NCBI GenBank assembly: GCA_030544235.1
Contig: CM060466.1
Span: 2,055,092-2,119,091, forward strand
DNA from: Lepturacanthus savala
Lineage: Eukaryota; Chordata; Actinopteri; Scombriformes; Trichiuridae
Reading direction: 5' to 3'
DNA: 64,000 nt
The notes beneath the pieces were generated by a model, which worked only from the letters and a program-made list of their open reading frames with translations, did no database searches and was not told the origin of the DNA. This document shows, piece after piece, positions 12,229 to 25,553 of this stretch. The first letter of the stretch is position 1; each line of letters opens with the position of its first letter. The position numbers were made by a program, and so were the translations under genes.

Positions 12229-13794
12229 AAGTCTCTAGATCTAGTTGTATATAATGATGGTTTATTATTTCAGCTCATATAAATTATTGCATAGTGGTTC
12301 AAGCTTTATGCAATGAAATCATATATTTAATTCATCTCTTGCTATTCTGAATTGACTGTCAGTGAGTCTGTGTGTGTCTTTCTAAACTTCTTTTAACTCA
12401 TATATCAACTAATACAACAAGAATACACAATCAGAGGTGTGGTGGTCTGCATGAGAAGGGTCCCGGCCTGAATTATTATCCCTGTCCGCCACTGATCCAC
12501 GATCAAAGAGCTCACCGGAGGTGAAGAGTGGAAGTGCAGGAAAATAAGAAGAATTCAGAACTGTAGCGATAAGAAGAGTGGAGGAGGGGAAATGAGGGAT
12601 TAGAGATGAGACAGCAGACACTTTTTCCCCCGGTGGTTCTCCACCCTCGTGGTGTAAAATCATTTATGTGGCTTACGGCGGACATGTTCGCTCAATGCTA
12701 TGGATTCACAGACAAATTCACTCTTAAATTCTTTATAGCAGTGGAAACATCAATTAACAGGCCAGACGGAGAGGGGTACAGGGAGGAGGAGGAGGAGAGA
12801 GAGAAAAATAAACTTAAAACACATGTGCAGTATTGGCTATAGTATATACCACATCCAGTTCATGAATCATACAATTAAAGCTAGAGTGCAGGACTTTTGT
12901 CTCCATTCCTGGTCTAATCAACATTGTATGAACTCTTCTGAATCGATCGAATGTTGACTTCATTTAAAAAGTTCTGCACAAGTTTAGGTTAAAAGCTGGC
13001 ACATATATTAGATATCAAAAATGATATTTGATTCATTTCTATACCAGGTTTTACTTGCAGAAATGTAAAAACTCAGCATGGAGACCACTTTGTAAAAGCA
13101 GATAACTCAAATTCATCCAAAAAATTGTGGAAGATAATGAGATGTGTAACATACATGGAAGTGTATTGGGGAGAAATCGTCTCTTAGAACAATCTAATCT
13201 ACCAGTGCAGCCCCTGATACTTCATCAGGAAGTATTTTTCCTAAAATATATATATATGTATACTCTTCAATTAATTAGTAACAATTAGAGGAAATAAAAC
13301 ATCTTAATTATTTATTAAGCTTTAAATATTGAAAAAGTCATCTACACGTAACCTGCTTTAAGTGCAGGTGTGAACATAAGCTAATAATATAAGTTTCATC
13401 ACAGCTTGATTGAAATTTAGCTAAATCCTCATTGGTGCGTGGGACTTAAACCTATAAGGACATTTGAACAACACATCTTAAGTGCAATACCTTCACAACT
13501 CAGCCAGCCAACACTTCATAAATTACATTAACACCTGTGTGATTAGAGCATTTTCCAATGTTTTTTATTCTTCTGGGTTAGAGAACATGAGAAGCTGAAA
13601 AAAAAGTGTTGAAATGGACAGAAATATTTCATATTCTCTAAAAAATAAATTACTTCCCACCTAAATTCTCACCTCTGGGGGTCAAAACCCTCTAGACCCT
13701 CCTAACTACTCAGCAGACCCTGAATTCAATAATGGCCAAAGCTGTATTTTTATTATCAGCCTTCATGGGTAGCCTAACAACACACAGCCTCTGG
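12229..13794. other. intergenic, no gene
   Basis: AT-rich DNA with no supported coding frame. The 84-codon minus-strand frame at 12409-12663 has no recognisable domain. Confidence 0.5.
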
Positions 13795-13869
13795 GACACA
13801 CACACACACCACACACACACGAAAACACACACACACACACACGAAAACACACACACGAAAACACACACA

Positions 13870-13901
<32 letters not shown>

Positions 13902-13906
13902 CACAC
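13795..13906. repeat. compound (AC)n array with GAAAAC and GCAC interruptions
   Basis: AC runs are punctuated three times by CGAAAAC and then pass into a GCAC tetranucleotide run before returning to AC. The three evenly placed interruptions indicate expansion of a larger AC+GAAAAC unit. Long open frames on both strands here are repeat artefacts. Confidence 0.95.
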
Positions 13907-14057
13907 GGTGGAAGTAATTAAAGCAAGTGGAGCTAAATTGAAGTATATTGAACTCATCTCTCACACACTCCCACTCTGTCGATAGATCACTCGCCAAGCG
14001 CTATCGACCGCTGCAAAGACTTCCCTCTGCAAAACACTCCTCTCTGCAGTGTATGGA

Positions 14058-14060
<3 letters not shown>

Positions 14061-14089
<29 letters not shown>

Positions 14090-14102
14090 CATATGTGTGT
14101 GT
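14061..14102. repeat. (GT)n microsatellite
   Basis: A dinucleotide run with a CATA interruption, 155 bp after the compound AC array on the opposite repeat strand. Confidence 0.95.
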
Positions 14103-15253
14103 AGTGAGTAAGAAAGAGGGGAGGCAAAGAGTCAAGTCAGGAGGATTTAGAGAACAGAAAGAGATGCTCTGTGCAGCAGAATTTGAAAACGTAATTTCAG
14201 AATCGCCCTTCATGCATGCTTCTTTTTCTCAGTTTCTCTTCATCCCTCGTTTCCCCTCTCTTCTACCTCCCTTTTCACCCCATGTGGCCTCCTCTCTCCT
14301 TCTACCTCCTCCGTTTTCTCCTTTCACTCCAAATCCCCTTTATCTCTATCTTGTGGGAGGGGTAATGATTTTAACTAAATGAGAGTCTTGCACTTCCCCA
14401 CCCCACTAGATTAACGGATCAATGGAACAGCATTTGTGTGTTCGTCTGGGGGTGGAGGGGTTTGGCCTGTGTGTGTGTGTGTGTTCAGTCCACACAGACT
14501 GTACAGTCATCATATATACCCAATACCCCAGGTGACGCCGCACTGCACCGAGGACAAAGCCCTACTGATGAGAAACGACATGAAAAAAGATTTTCCACAA
14601 ACGGCAGGGGACTACGACGCCATGGATCTTTATTGAGTATCTGGTTGGAAATTCTCCACAAGGTCCCGACATGACAAATGTGTGTCGAACACACCATCAA
14701 TGGCGGAGGAGAAAGATGCCTCTGCTGCTCTGTTGAAATGCCTTTCCCTTCTGCTTGATGTGAATTCAATTGGAGTCAAATTGATTATATCCTATTTGTG
14801 ATCAATCCTAAGTGGGTTTGCATCCCCTTGCTCAGTCGTCCCGCTGTGTGATTGAGCTGCTGCTGCTCTACAGCTTCTTCTCTCTGCATATGTTCTGCTC
14901 ACTCTACATGTAAATTTTCTTGTGTTTGACACGAGTGATCATTGATAAGGGTTAAATTAATCATTCTGAAATAACCACTAAATGCATTTGAAAACCAGTG
15001 ACTGCCAAAGGAACAAGAGTCCTTCAAGAACATATAAAAATGGTTGATTCAACCAAATCTCAAAAAGCATATTTTCCCTTAAAGCTGAAGTTATTTAGCA
15101 AGTTAAACATCATCATCATGTTCTGCAATTAGTTTGTAATTAGAATTTTACTGCTCAAAATGACAAATATGGCAATATGGGGAAAAAAACTACATCTGAG
15201 GTGACTACAGAAGTGTCAGAATCAATTTATGTTGCTGTGACAGAGGATTAGTT
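14103..15253. other. intergenic, no gene
   Basis: A pyrimidine-rich tract (14220-14350) and a complex segment (about 14520-14770) are visible. Frames there have no recognisable domain. A GT-rich tract lies at 15344-15374, just to the right of this interval. Confidence 0.45.
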
Positions 15254-15322
15254 AAATCTAAAATTGTGTTTTACTACAGATCAAAACCCAAATCAGGAAA
15301 AATCCTGAAATAAGCTAATTAA
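15254..15322 (+). repeat. unidentified interspersed repeat, copy 3 (fragment)
   Basis: TTTTACTACAGATCA, AAATCAGG and CCTGAAATAAGC parallel the first 70 bp of the copy at 22908 (TTTTACTGCAGATCA, ACATCAGG, CCTTGAAATAAGC). Only this end is recognisable. Confidence 0.5.
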
Positions 15323-15704
15323 GCTTATTCAAAACCCTTATCTTGTGTGTGTGTGTGTGCGTGTGTGTGTGTGGGGGGGGGTGTTCTGTCTGAACACTAA
15401 ACAGGTGTTCAGACAGAAAAAAGCACACTGCATGGGGGCTGCGTTGCTGGAGGCGTGTTGCTTCAGGAGAAATGAAATATGACCCAGGAAGTCCAGTTTG
15501 TGTAAAAGACTCATGAGTCTGAAGGTTTACTGGATACCAATCAAGACAGGATTTTATGTATGCACATATTGGGTTGGCCAAAGCAGACTGGGCCTTGCCA
15601 GATGACACCAAAGCCAGGTACAGCTTTTATGATAATACAGCTCCTTGCACTGCTTTGCTGACACAGTATTGCAAATTAATGAAAAGGCTGCATATTTCTA
15701 ATCA

Positions 15705-15836
15705 TCTCATCTCATCTCATTTTCTATACCTGCTTATTCCTCATTAGGGTCGCAGGGGTCTGCTGGAGCCAATCCCAGCGCATTAAGGCAAGAAGCAGGG
15801 ATACACCCCAGATGGTAGCCAGCCAATTATGGGGCA
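15705..15836 (-). mobile_element. 5'-truncated SINE in reverse orientation with 14-bp target-site duplication
   Basis: The insert is flanked by perfect direct repeats CATATTTCTAATCA at 15691-15704 and 15837-15850. Its left end carries short tandem (CTCAT)n, the reverse of a 3' tail, followed by TTTCTATACCTGCTTATTCC. The body (TTAGGGTCGCAGGGGTCTGC, TGGAGCCAATCCCAGCG, ATACACCCCAGATGG) matches the copies at 41466-41822 and 41861-42156. The tRNA-like head is missing, as expected for 5' truncation during LINE-driven insertion. Confidence 0.85.
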
Positions 15837-15950
15837 CATATTTCTAATCAAGCATTCTGTATTTTTCATTACATGTACAATGTGTATGAATTGGATGAGG
15901 GTGTGTGTGTGTTTCACTTACTGAATATAGCATAAAGCCTACAGTTTACA

Positions 15951-16280
15951 TTATGGCTGCTTGGTTATGATATCACAATTATTTTGTTAATCATGAATAT
16001 TCAAATGATTATTTGTAGTTACACAATGCATTTATTCAGCATGAGTGACATGGTGCTTTTGTTTGAGATGGTTAAACATATTTGTTGTGTTGCCAGGACT
16101 TGCAGATATTACCTCATAGCAAATCTTGCACGTTATGTTGCTTTTGTCCTTGTCGGAATGTATTGCGCATGCATGTCTCTTTCAGAATTTGTGTAAAGGA
16201 ATATGTCAAATATATGAGTTTGGAGATTGTTTGACACGCAAATCAAAATTGCGATCAAAATTCAATTAATTGCACAGCCT
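15951..16280. mobile_element. possible hAT-like MITE fragment
   Basis: The right end (CAAATCAAAATTGCGATC, AATTCAATTAATTGCACAGC) resembles the terminal region of a common teleost non-autonomous element whose ends read like TAGGGCTGTGCAATTAAT. The left end is not clearly its inverted partner, so the copy is incomplete or diverged. Confidence 0.4.
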
Positions 16281-19200
16281 TCGCTTACAGTGGATCTGTT
16301 CTATTGTGTCGTCAAGATATAAAAAAAGCTAATGAGAGGAAAATTACCAAAGAGTTGCACTTGTATATATTCATCGGATCATGCAGCTGAGAGATCAGCT
16401 GTCTCAGACTCCTCCTACTAACTTTACAAACAGGCATTATTCAGATCAACTGGCCACGTATTGAGAATGTAAATGATTACTTTCACACCTGAAAACCTAA
16501 TAAAGTGACACATTGACACCCATAAAGCAGATTTCAGCCAGACCTGGCCATGAATCCCAGACCCAGCAATGCTTCTTATGGACTTGTTGAGCAATGGAAG
16601 TGAGAATATCTGGCACGCAGACACACTAACACACGTCCATGCATGCTGTGTGCAGATTTCTGTTCAGCGCGGAGGGTCTATCAAAGCGTGGTTTCCTCCT
16701 GTTAGTGTGACAGCTCTTAAGCCTCGCACATGAAAGACTGACAGGGAAATTTTATTACACCTTTACTCAGGGCAAGTGTGTGAGTGTGCGTGTGTGTGTT
16801 ATTGTGTTCTCAGCTGGGAGAGGTGTAGACGGCGGTCAGGCTGAAAATTCGCCAGATTTTAAGAAGAAAACATGACTTCCCAACAACTCAGCCCTCCACA
16901 GAGCTTTTATCTGTCGCTATTTCATGAAGCGTGTAGCTGTCATTACGAACACAAAAGATTAATCCTTATGCAGACAGAGTTTGGGCGGCTTGGATATTTC
17001 TGAATTAAAGCTTCAGACACAGTGCAGTACATTGAATGCAACAATATCAGGCAAAAATGTAGCTGCTGAATAATGGAGTTTGTTTTTCATGAGGTGGAAA
17101 CTGAAACACATTTTCGTGACACTTTATCGGTTCAGTGATGCATGAAAAGAAAAGACAGGTTGCCTGGGGTATTTCATAGAAGAGCGGGGCCTCCTCACTT
17201 GAAATAACGACCACCTCAACCAACATCTTCTTTTATGAAGGAAAGCAGTCTTCAAGAGCAAAAAAATACAGCAAATATATTTAATGACGCTTTTTGAAGA
17301 GCTTTCGTGGGGAAACCCTGAAAGAAATATTGAAAAAGGTGGATTAACAGTTAAAAATTCCCCAAACCGTCTAGCCCACGTACTTGTGCAACATGAATCT
17401 TATTTACAATACAAGTAACAGTGATTAGCTTTAATCTTAAACCTGCATTTGGCATCAAGTGAATTAAACTCCCACAACGCTGCCTTTACTTTTGTTTTGC
17501 TTTGTTTAATAACGAGGGGCAAGTAGTTCCATAAAATCACATTATAAAAAAATAGCTTCTTGCTATTTTACCTTCAACTTGATAAACATGGCTTGAGTTA
17601 TGCTGTCTTCCAACCATTAATATGACAAATTCATATACTCTAGGCCCCTTGTGTGAAGTACATCAAACTTAAGGGTAAGTTTCAGTTGTTTAATTCTTAA
17701 ATATTAGTTCAACTTCATTCATTTACTAGTCTTAGGTGTCTTCTGGATTCTGTGTTACCTGCCTTTAGTTTTATAAGCTTTTAGGGAAGTCAACTATACC
17801 CTGCAAAGCTGATATGAGTCTAAATGGCACTGAATAAATAAGGCAACTAAATCTTTGTTAACCGTTTTCTTAACCTTACACTCATAAAAGAATGAGTGAT
17901 GTGAAGCTGAGGTATTTTACAGTTTGTGATGTCGTCCAGGACATTATCCTACCAAGAGACAGATTGGTTTACACACAAGACCTTTTAAACTGGTTTTGGT
18001 TTTTATAATATTCCCTTTACACTACACCTTAATTGTATTACTTGTGTTTAGTGCCAAATAAAATGGACTCCATCGTTCCCAGTTTAAAGGAAGTTTGTCT
18101 CTTTCCAGTGGGACTTTGACCACCTGAGGGCAGCAGAAAAAGCTGTGAACATATAATAGTATATAAGGACAATTTAAAGGGGACATAACATGTTTTGTGA
18201 TGTTATAATGTCAGATTTCTGCATCAAACATCATCAAAGGTCCACAACATAACAACTGCATCTTACTTCAGCTCAACAACCTTTGATCCACTGGACGCCA
18301 TGGGAGGATTCACATCTTGCTGCTGTTCTGAACACTCTGAATGCCAAAGACTTTATCAATACACTATTTAACAATCATAACTTGTACAGTAAACATGATC
18401 CTTAGTTCATTAACTTGTCTCTACATGTTGCTTCCCAACACTCCAAAGTCTACTGAGGACCAGCTTCCAGCCGGCCAGATCAGACCAGCGTGGGCTCAAA
18501 GGGGGTCCTTTATGAGACAGGACCTAAAATTGCCTGTTTCAGGCAGACACTGTACTGATGGGCTACATGAAGAGCAGGATAAGATAAATAAGGAGCTTTT
18601 ATTAACCCCAACCCACGCAAAGACATTCCAGTAGAACCCCAGTATAAATATAGACTTATAAATGTGATTCGTCCATTTTAAGCTGATATGGTGAATGTTT
18701 AGTCTTCAATCTTCAAGTAGCTCTGTTTAACTTTCCACTAACTCCTGAAGAAAATATCTGTAGAATCGTGGGATTATCTGTAAATTCGTGGGATTAAAGC
18801 AATACAGTAAAGTTGCAGATGAATAAAAAGGGGGTTACTTAAGAGTTGAAATACTTTGCAGAGGAGAAGATAACTACAGTCAGGTGATGATTATATAGAG
18901 ACACTGCCCGACTTACAAACACAATAGGTTCCAAGATACTATCATAAAATGAATTGCTCGTAGGTCGTTACGTATTAAATTTTAATCTGTAATTGCCATT
19001 TGTGTATGGAGTGGTGCAAAATACAAAATGAACTTGCTAACATTGCATTTTATGATGCATTTACAGATATCAATCAGCGGTTGATTGAGTTTTTTTGTGA
19101 ATTAGGTGTTTCTTCTCCTTTTGTTATGCTGCTGACAGACCTGTTTACTTCAGGTTCACATGTTGACTAATGATTACCAGTTTAGTATAAATGGGATACC

Positions 19201-20010
19201 TTGGTTAAGGTGTTTACACAACAATAAATAAATAAGAAAAAAAATTGCCCCCCGAAAAAGTGTGCTATGTAAAGCATGTATACACTGGATGTTGATGTTT
19301 GCACACACGTGGATTCCTGTTAAAACGCATTGGGCTTGTTCTTATTGGTCATAGCTTAAGTACTACACACACATGCACTCACACAAAAGGTATTTAATCA
19401 CGTCTTATGCTGCGGTTGTGTCACCACTGTCTCACCAACGATTTCTCTTTAAATGGAGAGACTTCAACAAAGAAACAGAGGAAGACAGACAGAGAGAGGT
19501 GTTTGTCTGTGATGACAGTATCCATACCTGAGGTGTTACGACATGCGGAGGTGACAGACAATATTTGGAAAAGCAACCTTGCGTGTGTGCGTGTGTGTTT
19601 ATGTGTGCGTATTTGTGTGTGTATACAGTGCATAATGGAAACACATCTATGGAATGCATGTCCTATACACACTGTAGCAGCTGTGCTAATGACAGCAACT
19701 ATGGCAATAGAAAGAATATGAAACGGTGTACAAACCATGTACACACACACACACACATTGTTATCAGAAGATCAGGATATGAGTGATCACTGCATTTCCA
19801 AGCCAGGGAGTTTCCTTTCCTCACTGCAGCTCTATAAATTAGTGTATATGTATGTGTGTGTGAGTGTGTGCGTGTAGTTGCTGCTTCCAAGCAGATTCGA
19901 CCTACCAGGAGGTAAACAACATTTCAATCTCATGTTGTTCATAGATATACTTCAATTAAAACACACACAAGCATGCAGGCAAAGGCAGGTACACATTTTA
20001 CACATTTAAC
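16281..20010. other. intergenic, no gene; complex low-repeat segment at 16.6-17.3 kb
   Basis: No coding exon could be supported. The part at about 16620-17340 is unusually free of simple repeats and AT runs for this region, which would suit a conserved regulatory element. A segment near 18175 (AAAGGGGACATAACATG) resembles the insert start at about 5174 (GAGGGGACATATTACAC), so it may be another dispersed repeat. Confidence 0.4.
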
Positions 20011-20033
20011 CACACACACACACACACACACAT

Positions 20034-20067
<34 letters not shown>
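20011..20067. repeat. (CA)n microsatellite
   Basis: A CA run of about 57 bp with one TG interruption. Confidence 0.95.
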
Positions 20068-20070
<3 letters not shown>

Positions 20071-21405
20071 CCCCCTCTCTGTAGCAGTGTATCATATTTT
20101 CCATCTTCATTGACAAATCTTGGAAGTGAAAGAAAGCAGTGTTCACTCATCAAGAGTCTCATTCAGTAATTCTGTCACTTGTCATATCATTACACAAAGC
20201 TGTAAATGACACCGTAAATCATGTGACTTCCACATTACAACTCAGATTTATGAGGGGAAACATCATCTGAGGAGGAGACAGTGATATAGGGAGAAATATG
20301 CATCACTAGGAACTAAACTTGAACTGCATTAAAACACTATGTGCTACTTGTTACAAACATGTTAAAGCAAAATAATAATGTGTTCATTTGTCTACAGGAG
20401 AGACTTGGAAAAAAAAATGTGTATGTTGGAATTGGCATCAGCAATAATTCAAAACGAGGTTGAAAACCAGAAAAAATCCAATATTGTGCATTGCAATTTC
20501 CCTTTTTATATCAACTGTGCAAATAATAAAAAACTAAACAGATTTAGAAGAAGAAAAAGGCAGTTTCCAAATGACTTTTAAAAGCAGTTAAATAGTGAAC
20601 TGTGGAATTTTGGATTTGGGGAACTTTGAGGTGCTATACTATTCAATACGCTCTTGGCATATAATTATAATGCTGTTCTGCAAAACTCAAGTTAAAAGTG
20701 TGCAATTAAGTCTTGTTAAAAGGGCTGAAATAAAGTTACAGAACAAAACTATGAGACTATTTTGTGACTTTGTGCTGCATGAATAAAACTGACTTGACTT
20801 TAGATTCAAATCAAGGATTTGAGATTTGATTTACTTGAAATCTGACTCCCTAATGACTTTACTCAAGACTTTCAAGCATTTAACAAATCCAAGATGTGGT
20901 CACCACACCACTTAAATATTTAATTTATCGGTTACATCTATTACTATTTACATCAGCATTCAGAGCTGAAAAGACTGTACTTGGACAGGCTACAGTATGA
21001 CTACAACTGTGACTTTTATGTAAGACTTTTAAACAAAACCTCAACCTAAACATTTACCTCAAAATCCGTCTGCAACATGACAAATAAACGTGCAGAACAG
21101 CAGCTGCAGTACAGAAACTATACACCAAAGGTTTCATCATTTTGCTGTTCTTCCCACCATCCAGCTCCCGTCTGGTTCTCTCCTCCATGGAGGCTGAATC
21201 TAGGCCGATCCTGCCCAGCTGTGGTCTGTTGAGCCTGTACATGTTTGGACATGTGCGCTCCCTGAACATCCACAGAACCAGTGATTTATCTGAGTGTGAC
21301 TTTTGTGTTGCTTTAATCGCTGACAAGAAACGTGCACACACACACTCATACACACGCATGCAGGCACATGCACAGACACAGTGATAGGTGGGGTTTGCAT
21401 ATACA

Positions 21406-21407
<2 letters not shown>

Positions 21408-21437
<30 letters not shown>

Positions 21438-21438
21438 A
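21408..21438. repeat. (GT)n microsatellite
   Basis: A short, nearly perfect dinucleotide run. Confidence 0.93.
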
Positions 21439-22390
21439 TGAGCAGAGACAACATTCAGTCAATGTGTACAGTGTGTTAGTGTTTGTGTGTTTGCACGAGA
21501 GTGTGTGCAGGAGAGTGTATGTGTCCCTGTGCTGATGCTTGAAGTCAGGTGGGCTGGCACATCTAGGGTCCCCTTTGAAGGGGTGTTCATGCACACTCTC
21601 TCACCCACACACACACAAGCACACACATCTACACACACACATTGACCAGCTGTTTCCCTCTTCCAATGCTCTTTGATGTCTCTACTTTTTCCATCCTACC
21701 TTCAGCTCTTGCATCTCTCTCTCATTCACACATACACACACAGACTCCATCAGAAGTGGTTTTTGGATGTCAAAGAGCACCTGAAATAAAATACATTGCT
21801 TGTCCATGCCCTCCGGAACGATGGTTAGGACTGCACAATGGAAAGACTACAGTAAAGTGTGGTTAGGTTTAGGCACAAAATCAAATTGGTCAAGGTCAGG
21901 GAGAGGTTGTGGTTTGGTTTTTGCAACAATTCAAAAATCTCTATTTGCAACCCTCTGGAAAAGCGTGTTCAAAACTGTGTGCTGTTATCTCCATTAGATG
22001 GCATACTTTTTACCCTGTCTACAAGTGAGGCCATACTGCCATAAATACTTTTGCTTTTAAGGTTGGGTGACTCTTCCACTATTCAACTATTCCTTTTTGA
22101 GTATATACCCACCTTCATTCTAGTTCTATAACATCATCTCAACTCACAGGATGCCAAACATTTGCATGCAGAAGAACAAGTCATTTTTTTGGCCTGAAAT
22201 ATTTCTATTTACGATAGATCTGCTGTTTATTTTCTTTATTTTCTTTTTTTGTAAAATCCTACAGCCAATATCCTGGGTCCAAATATCACTCTGAAACCTA
22301 AAGAGATTGAAGTTGTTATAATGCAACACAACGGAAGAAACTCCCACATCTCTCTCTCTCTCCAACACACACACCCTTGTCTGTCATGCA

Positions 22391-22418
22391 TCTGTCTGTC
22401 TGTCTGTCTGTCAGTCAG
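22391..22418. repeat. (TGTC)n tetranucleotide run
   Basis: CTGT/CTGTC repeats followed by CAGTCAG; about six units. Confidence 0.85.
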
Positions 22419-22907
22419 GTATGGTAATTATTGTTTGGATTCAGCTCTCTGCATTAGGTATGTGTCTGCAGGAAAATGTGCAGAACAATGCAGAAATCAA
22501 CACATCTTTTCTTTCATAAATATCACTGCTGTTGTATAGGGGACTCCTTGGTGCTAAAACAGTGATCGTCACATGCTCACTCATATAAGTCTTTTAAGCA
22601 TATAGACTCTCACATGCACGTTTTTTTTCTTTCAGTTAGGATTTTTTTTGCATTTCCGCAGCATTTCAAGATCGATGAGTATTTTAAGTATTTACAAGAG
22701 GCCTCTCTGAAGGTCAGGATGGCCTGGCCTTGTGTGTTAAACACCCTGAACCAATTTTCCTCATTATGTATTTATTATTGCTGCAAACCAAAGTAATCAA
22801 AAAGGAATAATGAATCTACTGCAACCTACCAGTTTTGTGCCTATTTTTCAGTTTTCCTGCTATAAATGATAATATATATGGAAAATTTACAAAGTAATTT
22901 GCAAAAT

Positions 22908-23326
22908 AAATCTAAATTATGTTTTACTGCAGATCACGACGGACCCACATCAGGGAAAGAAGCCTTGAAATAAGCAAAATGATCTGCAATGGAAAGTTCA
23001 ATGATTAATAAGAGTTCAAAGATCAATTGTTTGTCATTAAAATCATAGAAATCACACTGAAGATCATTACTGAACATTATAAAACAGATTATAAAAACCC
23101 AATTAAATAATCACACAAACAACTCAAATCTAAATGATGCTATTTTTTTCCTATTGTAATAATGAAGTGGATATTGAAGATCTATTTTGATACTATAACA
23201 GTAACATTGTGTTTTCCACAGAAAAAATAATTCATTTATGTTGGAGCTGAGGTTTCTTCATGTAATATATGCATAAAACTCAACGCTGCCCCCATATCAG
23301 GGGAGGTTTTGGATTTTAACAGGTTA
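22908..23326 (+). repeat. unidentified interspersed repeat, copy 2 (longest)
   Basis: The most complete copy of the family also seen at 11830-12228 and 15254-15322. It begins near AAATCTAAATTATG and runs to TTTTGGATTTTAACAGG. No coding frame, no obvious terminal repeats and no poly(A) tail were seen. Divergence between copies appears high, so the family is probably old. Confidence 0.65.
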
Positions 23327-25553
23327 AATTGTAAAAAATTGTTTTAAATTAAATAAATCTATTCTAACAGGTTGTTCCTGAGAAGTATTGCTCTGCTTAA
23401 CTATTTAAAACAGCTGCATGGGAAAAAGGTAAATGTGTTGACTGTGGAGCCCCAAATCATCAAAAAGCTCTGTTTTTAACCCAACTTTTTTCCCATGTTG
23501 TAATCTTCTTCTAACCATCTTCCCTTCATCTTAGAGCCATTAAGACCTTCTAGTGTTACCTGGCCTGTCTGTGGCCCAACAGAGCCCCAGAGCCCCAGCC
23601 TTTGTCCGGGTCCCGGGCAGCAGGTGAATGGGATGCCCATGCGAGGGGCCTCTCAGCCCAGATACACCTGATACCTGCAGCTCATACCCCCCACAACAAC
23701 CAACCCCACCCCTCCGAAGTCCCCACCGGACCCCTAAAGCCCCTCAACTCCTCCTCCTCCTCTTCTTCTGGCCTGCCTGCCAGCTGGCTTTTTTTTTAAC
23801 CTTCAGACAGACAACAAGAATGAAGGATGTTATTGTTGACGGTGTGTGAATGTTATGTGTATGTTCTCAGCTCTGCCTTCTCTCTTTTTTTTGTAGACCA
23901 TCACAGTCTATGCGGGCTCTGCCCTGTTGTCTGAGCCTCATATCTGAGTGAACTCTGTGTTCACCTTTGAAGTTCTCTGCCATGCATCTCCACCCCTCCC
24001 CATCTCTCCTCCGCTGCTTTGATTCCCCTTTCTTGTTACAGGGAGTTGGTTAATCCACAGATAATACCATGCACTGTTTTCTGGGCAACAGAAAAAAGGG
24101 TGCATACTTTAGTTGGAGAGCAAATTAAAAGAATTGTTATCTTGTTTGTTCCTTGTTTCATTTGTTTGTACATTTAGACATGCAAGAACGTAGTGATAGT
24201 AATAAATGGAACTGTATACAGAAAATGGATGATTGAATGGTTTGTGTGCACTTCCTCTATAAACTGTCTATTGCTCTCACTTTTTACTGCATGTCACCAA
24301 TGTGCTGAAACAGCACAATTGGTTGGTTTTAAAGCACACGGGTGGATTAAAACGGGCCTCACATTTGCATGCAGATGATAGTTTGAGTGGGCCGGGCAGT
24401 CAAACCTTTTCATTGCTTTTTACTGCGCTCACAAACAGTAGTAACCATTACTGGAGTTCCCCACATCTGTCTAGTGTTAGTACAGCTATATATTTCCTTT
24501 TTGTATCGCCAGCCTGTTTAGCTTTCAGGAACACTCAGGCTTTAACAAACCTATTTATTTAATTTAAAGTGAATTCAAAAGGTTTTATAAACAGATTTGG
24601 GAATGACCCCATACTTTAAAGAATAAAGAGATTTTCTTTATTTTTTTTAAACAAATCTTACATACAGACCCAAACCAACAATGACCTCATCCAACTTAGA
24701 TGCAACAAAAGTAGTGTTATTTTATGAAGAACAAGAAGGAAAACTGCTGGTAATATAACCCACTGGAGCCTCGCTATACACTCTGGACTCTAGACGATGC
24801 GTCACCTTTAGCTCGGCTAAATTTGTACACTTATATTAATTTTTGAATAATATTGAACTTATTTTGAATAACATTGAACAATGATAATATATGACTTATA
24901 GTCACTTATCAGGATAAAGACATCAATTCAATTCATCCCCTTTGAAAACTCTTCTCCTGCCAACTCTGCTACTTGGCCAGATGAGGTTATGAAAAAATGA
25001 AAAAATCTTAAATTCACAGTCCAAACATCCAGGAAAAATAGGAAAGTATGAAGACTTGTTAAATTCCCAACTAAGTAGACAAGCAAGACCATGTCTATGT
25101 CTATCTCAACGTCGGACAAAGCACCAGGGAACTAAACAGTGGCTGCATTCAAAGATGATGGGATGGGACAAAATGTGCTAATACGATGAAGCAGGTTCCT
25201 CACAACTGCAGCTATGCATCACCATTGTAATGCAAGAGATGTCTGTTTTACAGAAGTTAATAAGGCCACAACTGAGCTTTTTAAAAGAATGATCTATACC
25301 TTTTAAAATAAGTGGGTCGGGAAGCAGATCTGGTACATTATTTTAATATTAACTTGAGGTCTGAGATGTGCTTGGGTTGGTTGAAAACATTGGGCCAGTG
25401 CAAATGTACCTCCATTGACATGTATGCACTGAATGACAGAATTGTGTTTTAAAAAAAAGAAAAAGAAAAAATAGAGGCAAAAATAGAAAATCAATTTGAG
25501 ACACTCAGTTTTCATTATGTGGTGCTGCGCCACAGATTGGTCTATGTGTGGGA
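23327..25553. other. intergenic, no gene; GC-rich patch at 23575-23760
   Basis: The patch at 23575-23760 is C-rich (CCCCAGAGCCCCAG, CCGGGTCCCGGG) and stands out from the AT-rich surroundings. Its two overlapping proline/serine-rich frames (23602-23849) have no recognisable domain and no sign of splice sites. Otherwise nothing is supported. Confidence 0.45.

Larger units (their letters stand above)
20068..22907. other. intergenic, no gene
   Basis: No supported exon. The region holds several CA/TG tracts (21332-21440 and 21600-21640) and a (CTGT)n run. Frames of 60-100 codons on both strands are composed of these tracts or lack recognisable domains. Confidence 0.5.

Noticed and set aside
23602..23849. 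Proline/serine-rich overlapping frames in a GC-rich patch
   Set aside because: Two frames of the same sequence look equally protein-like, which points to composition rather than coding.
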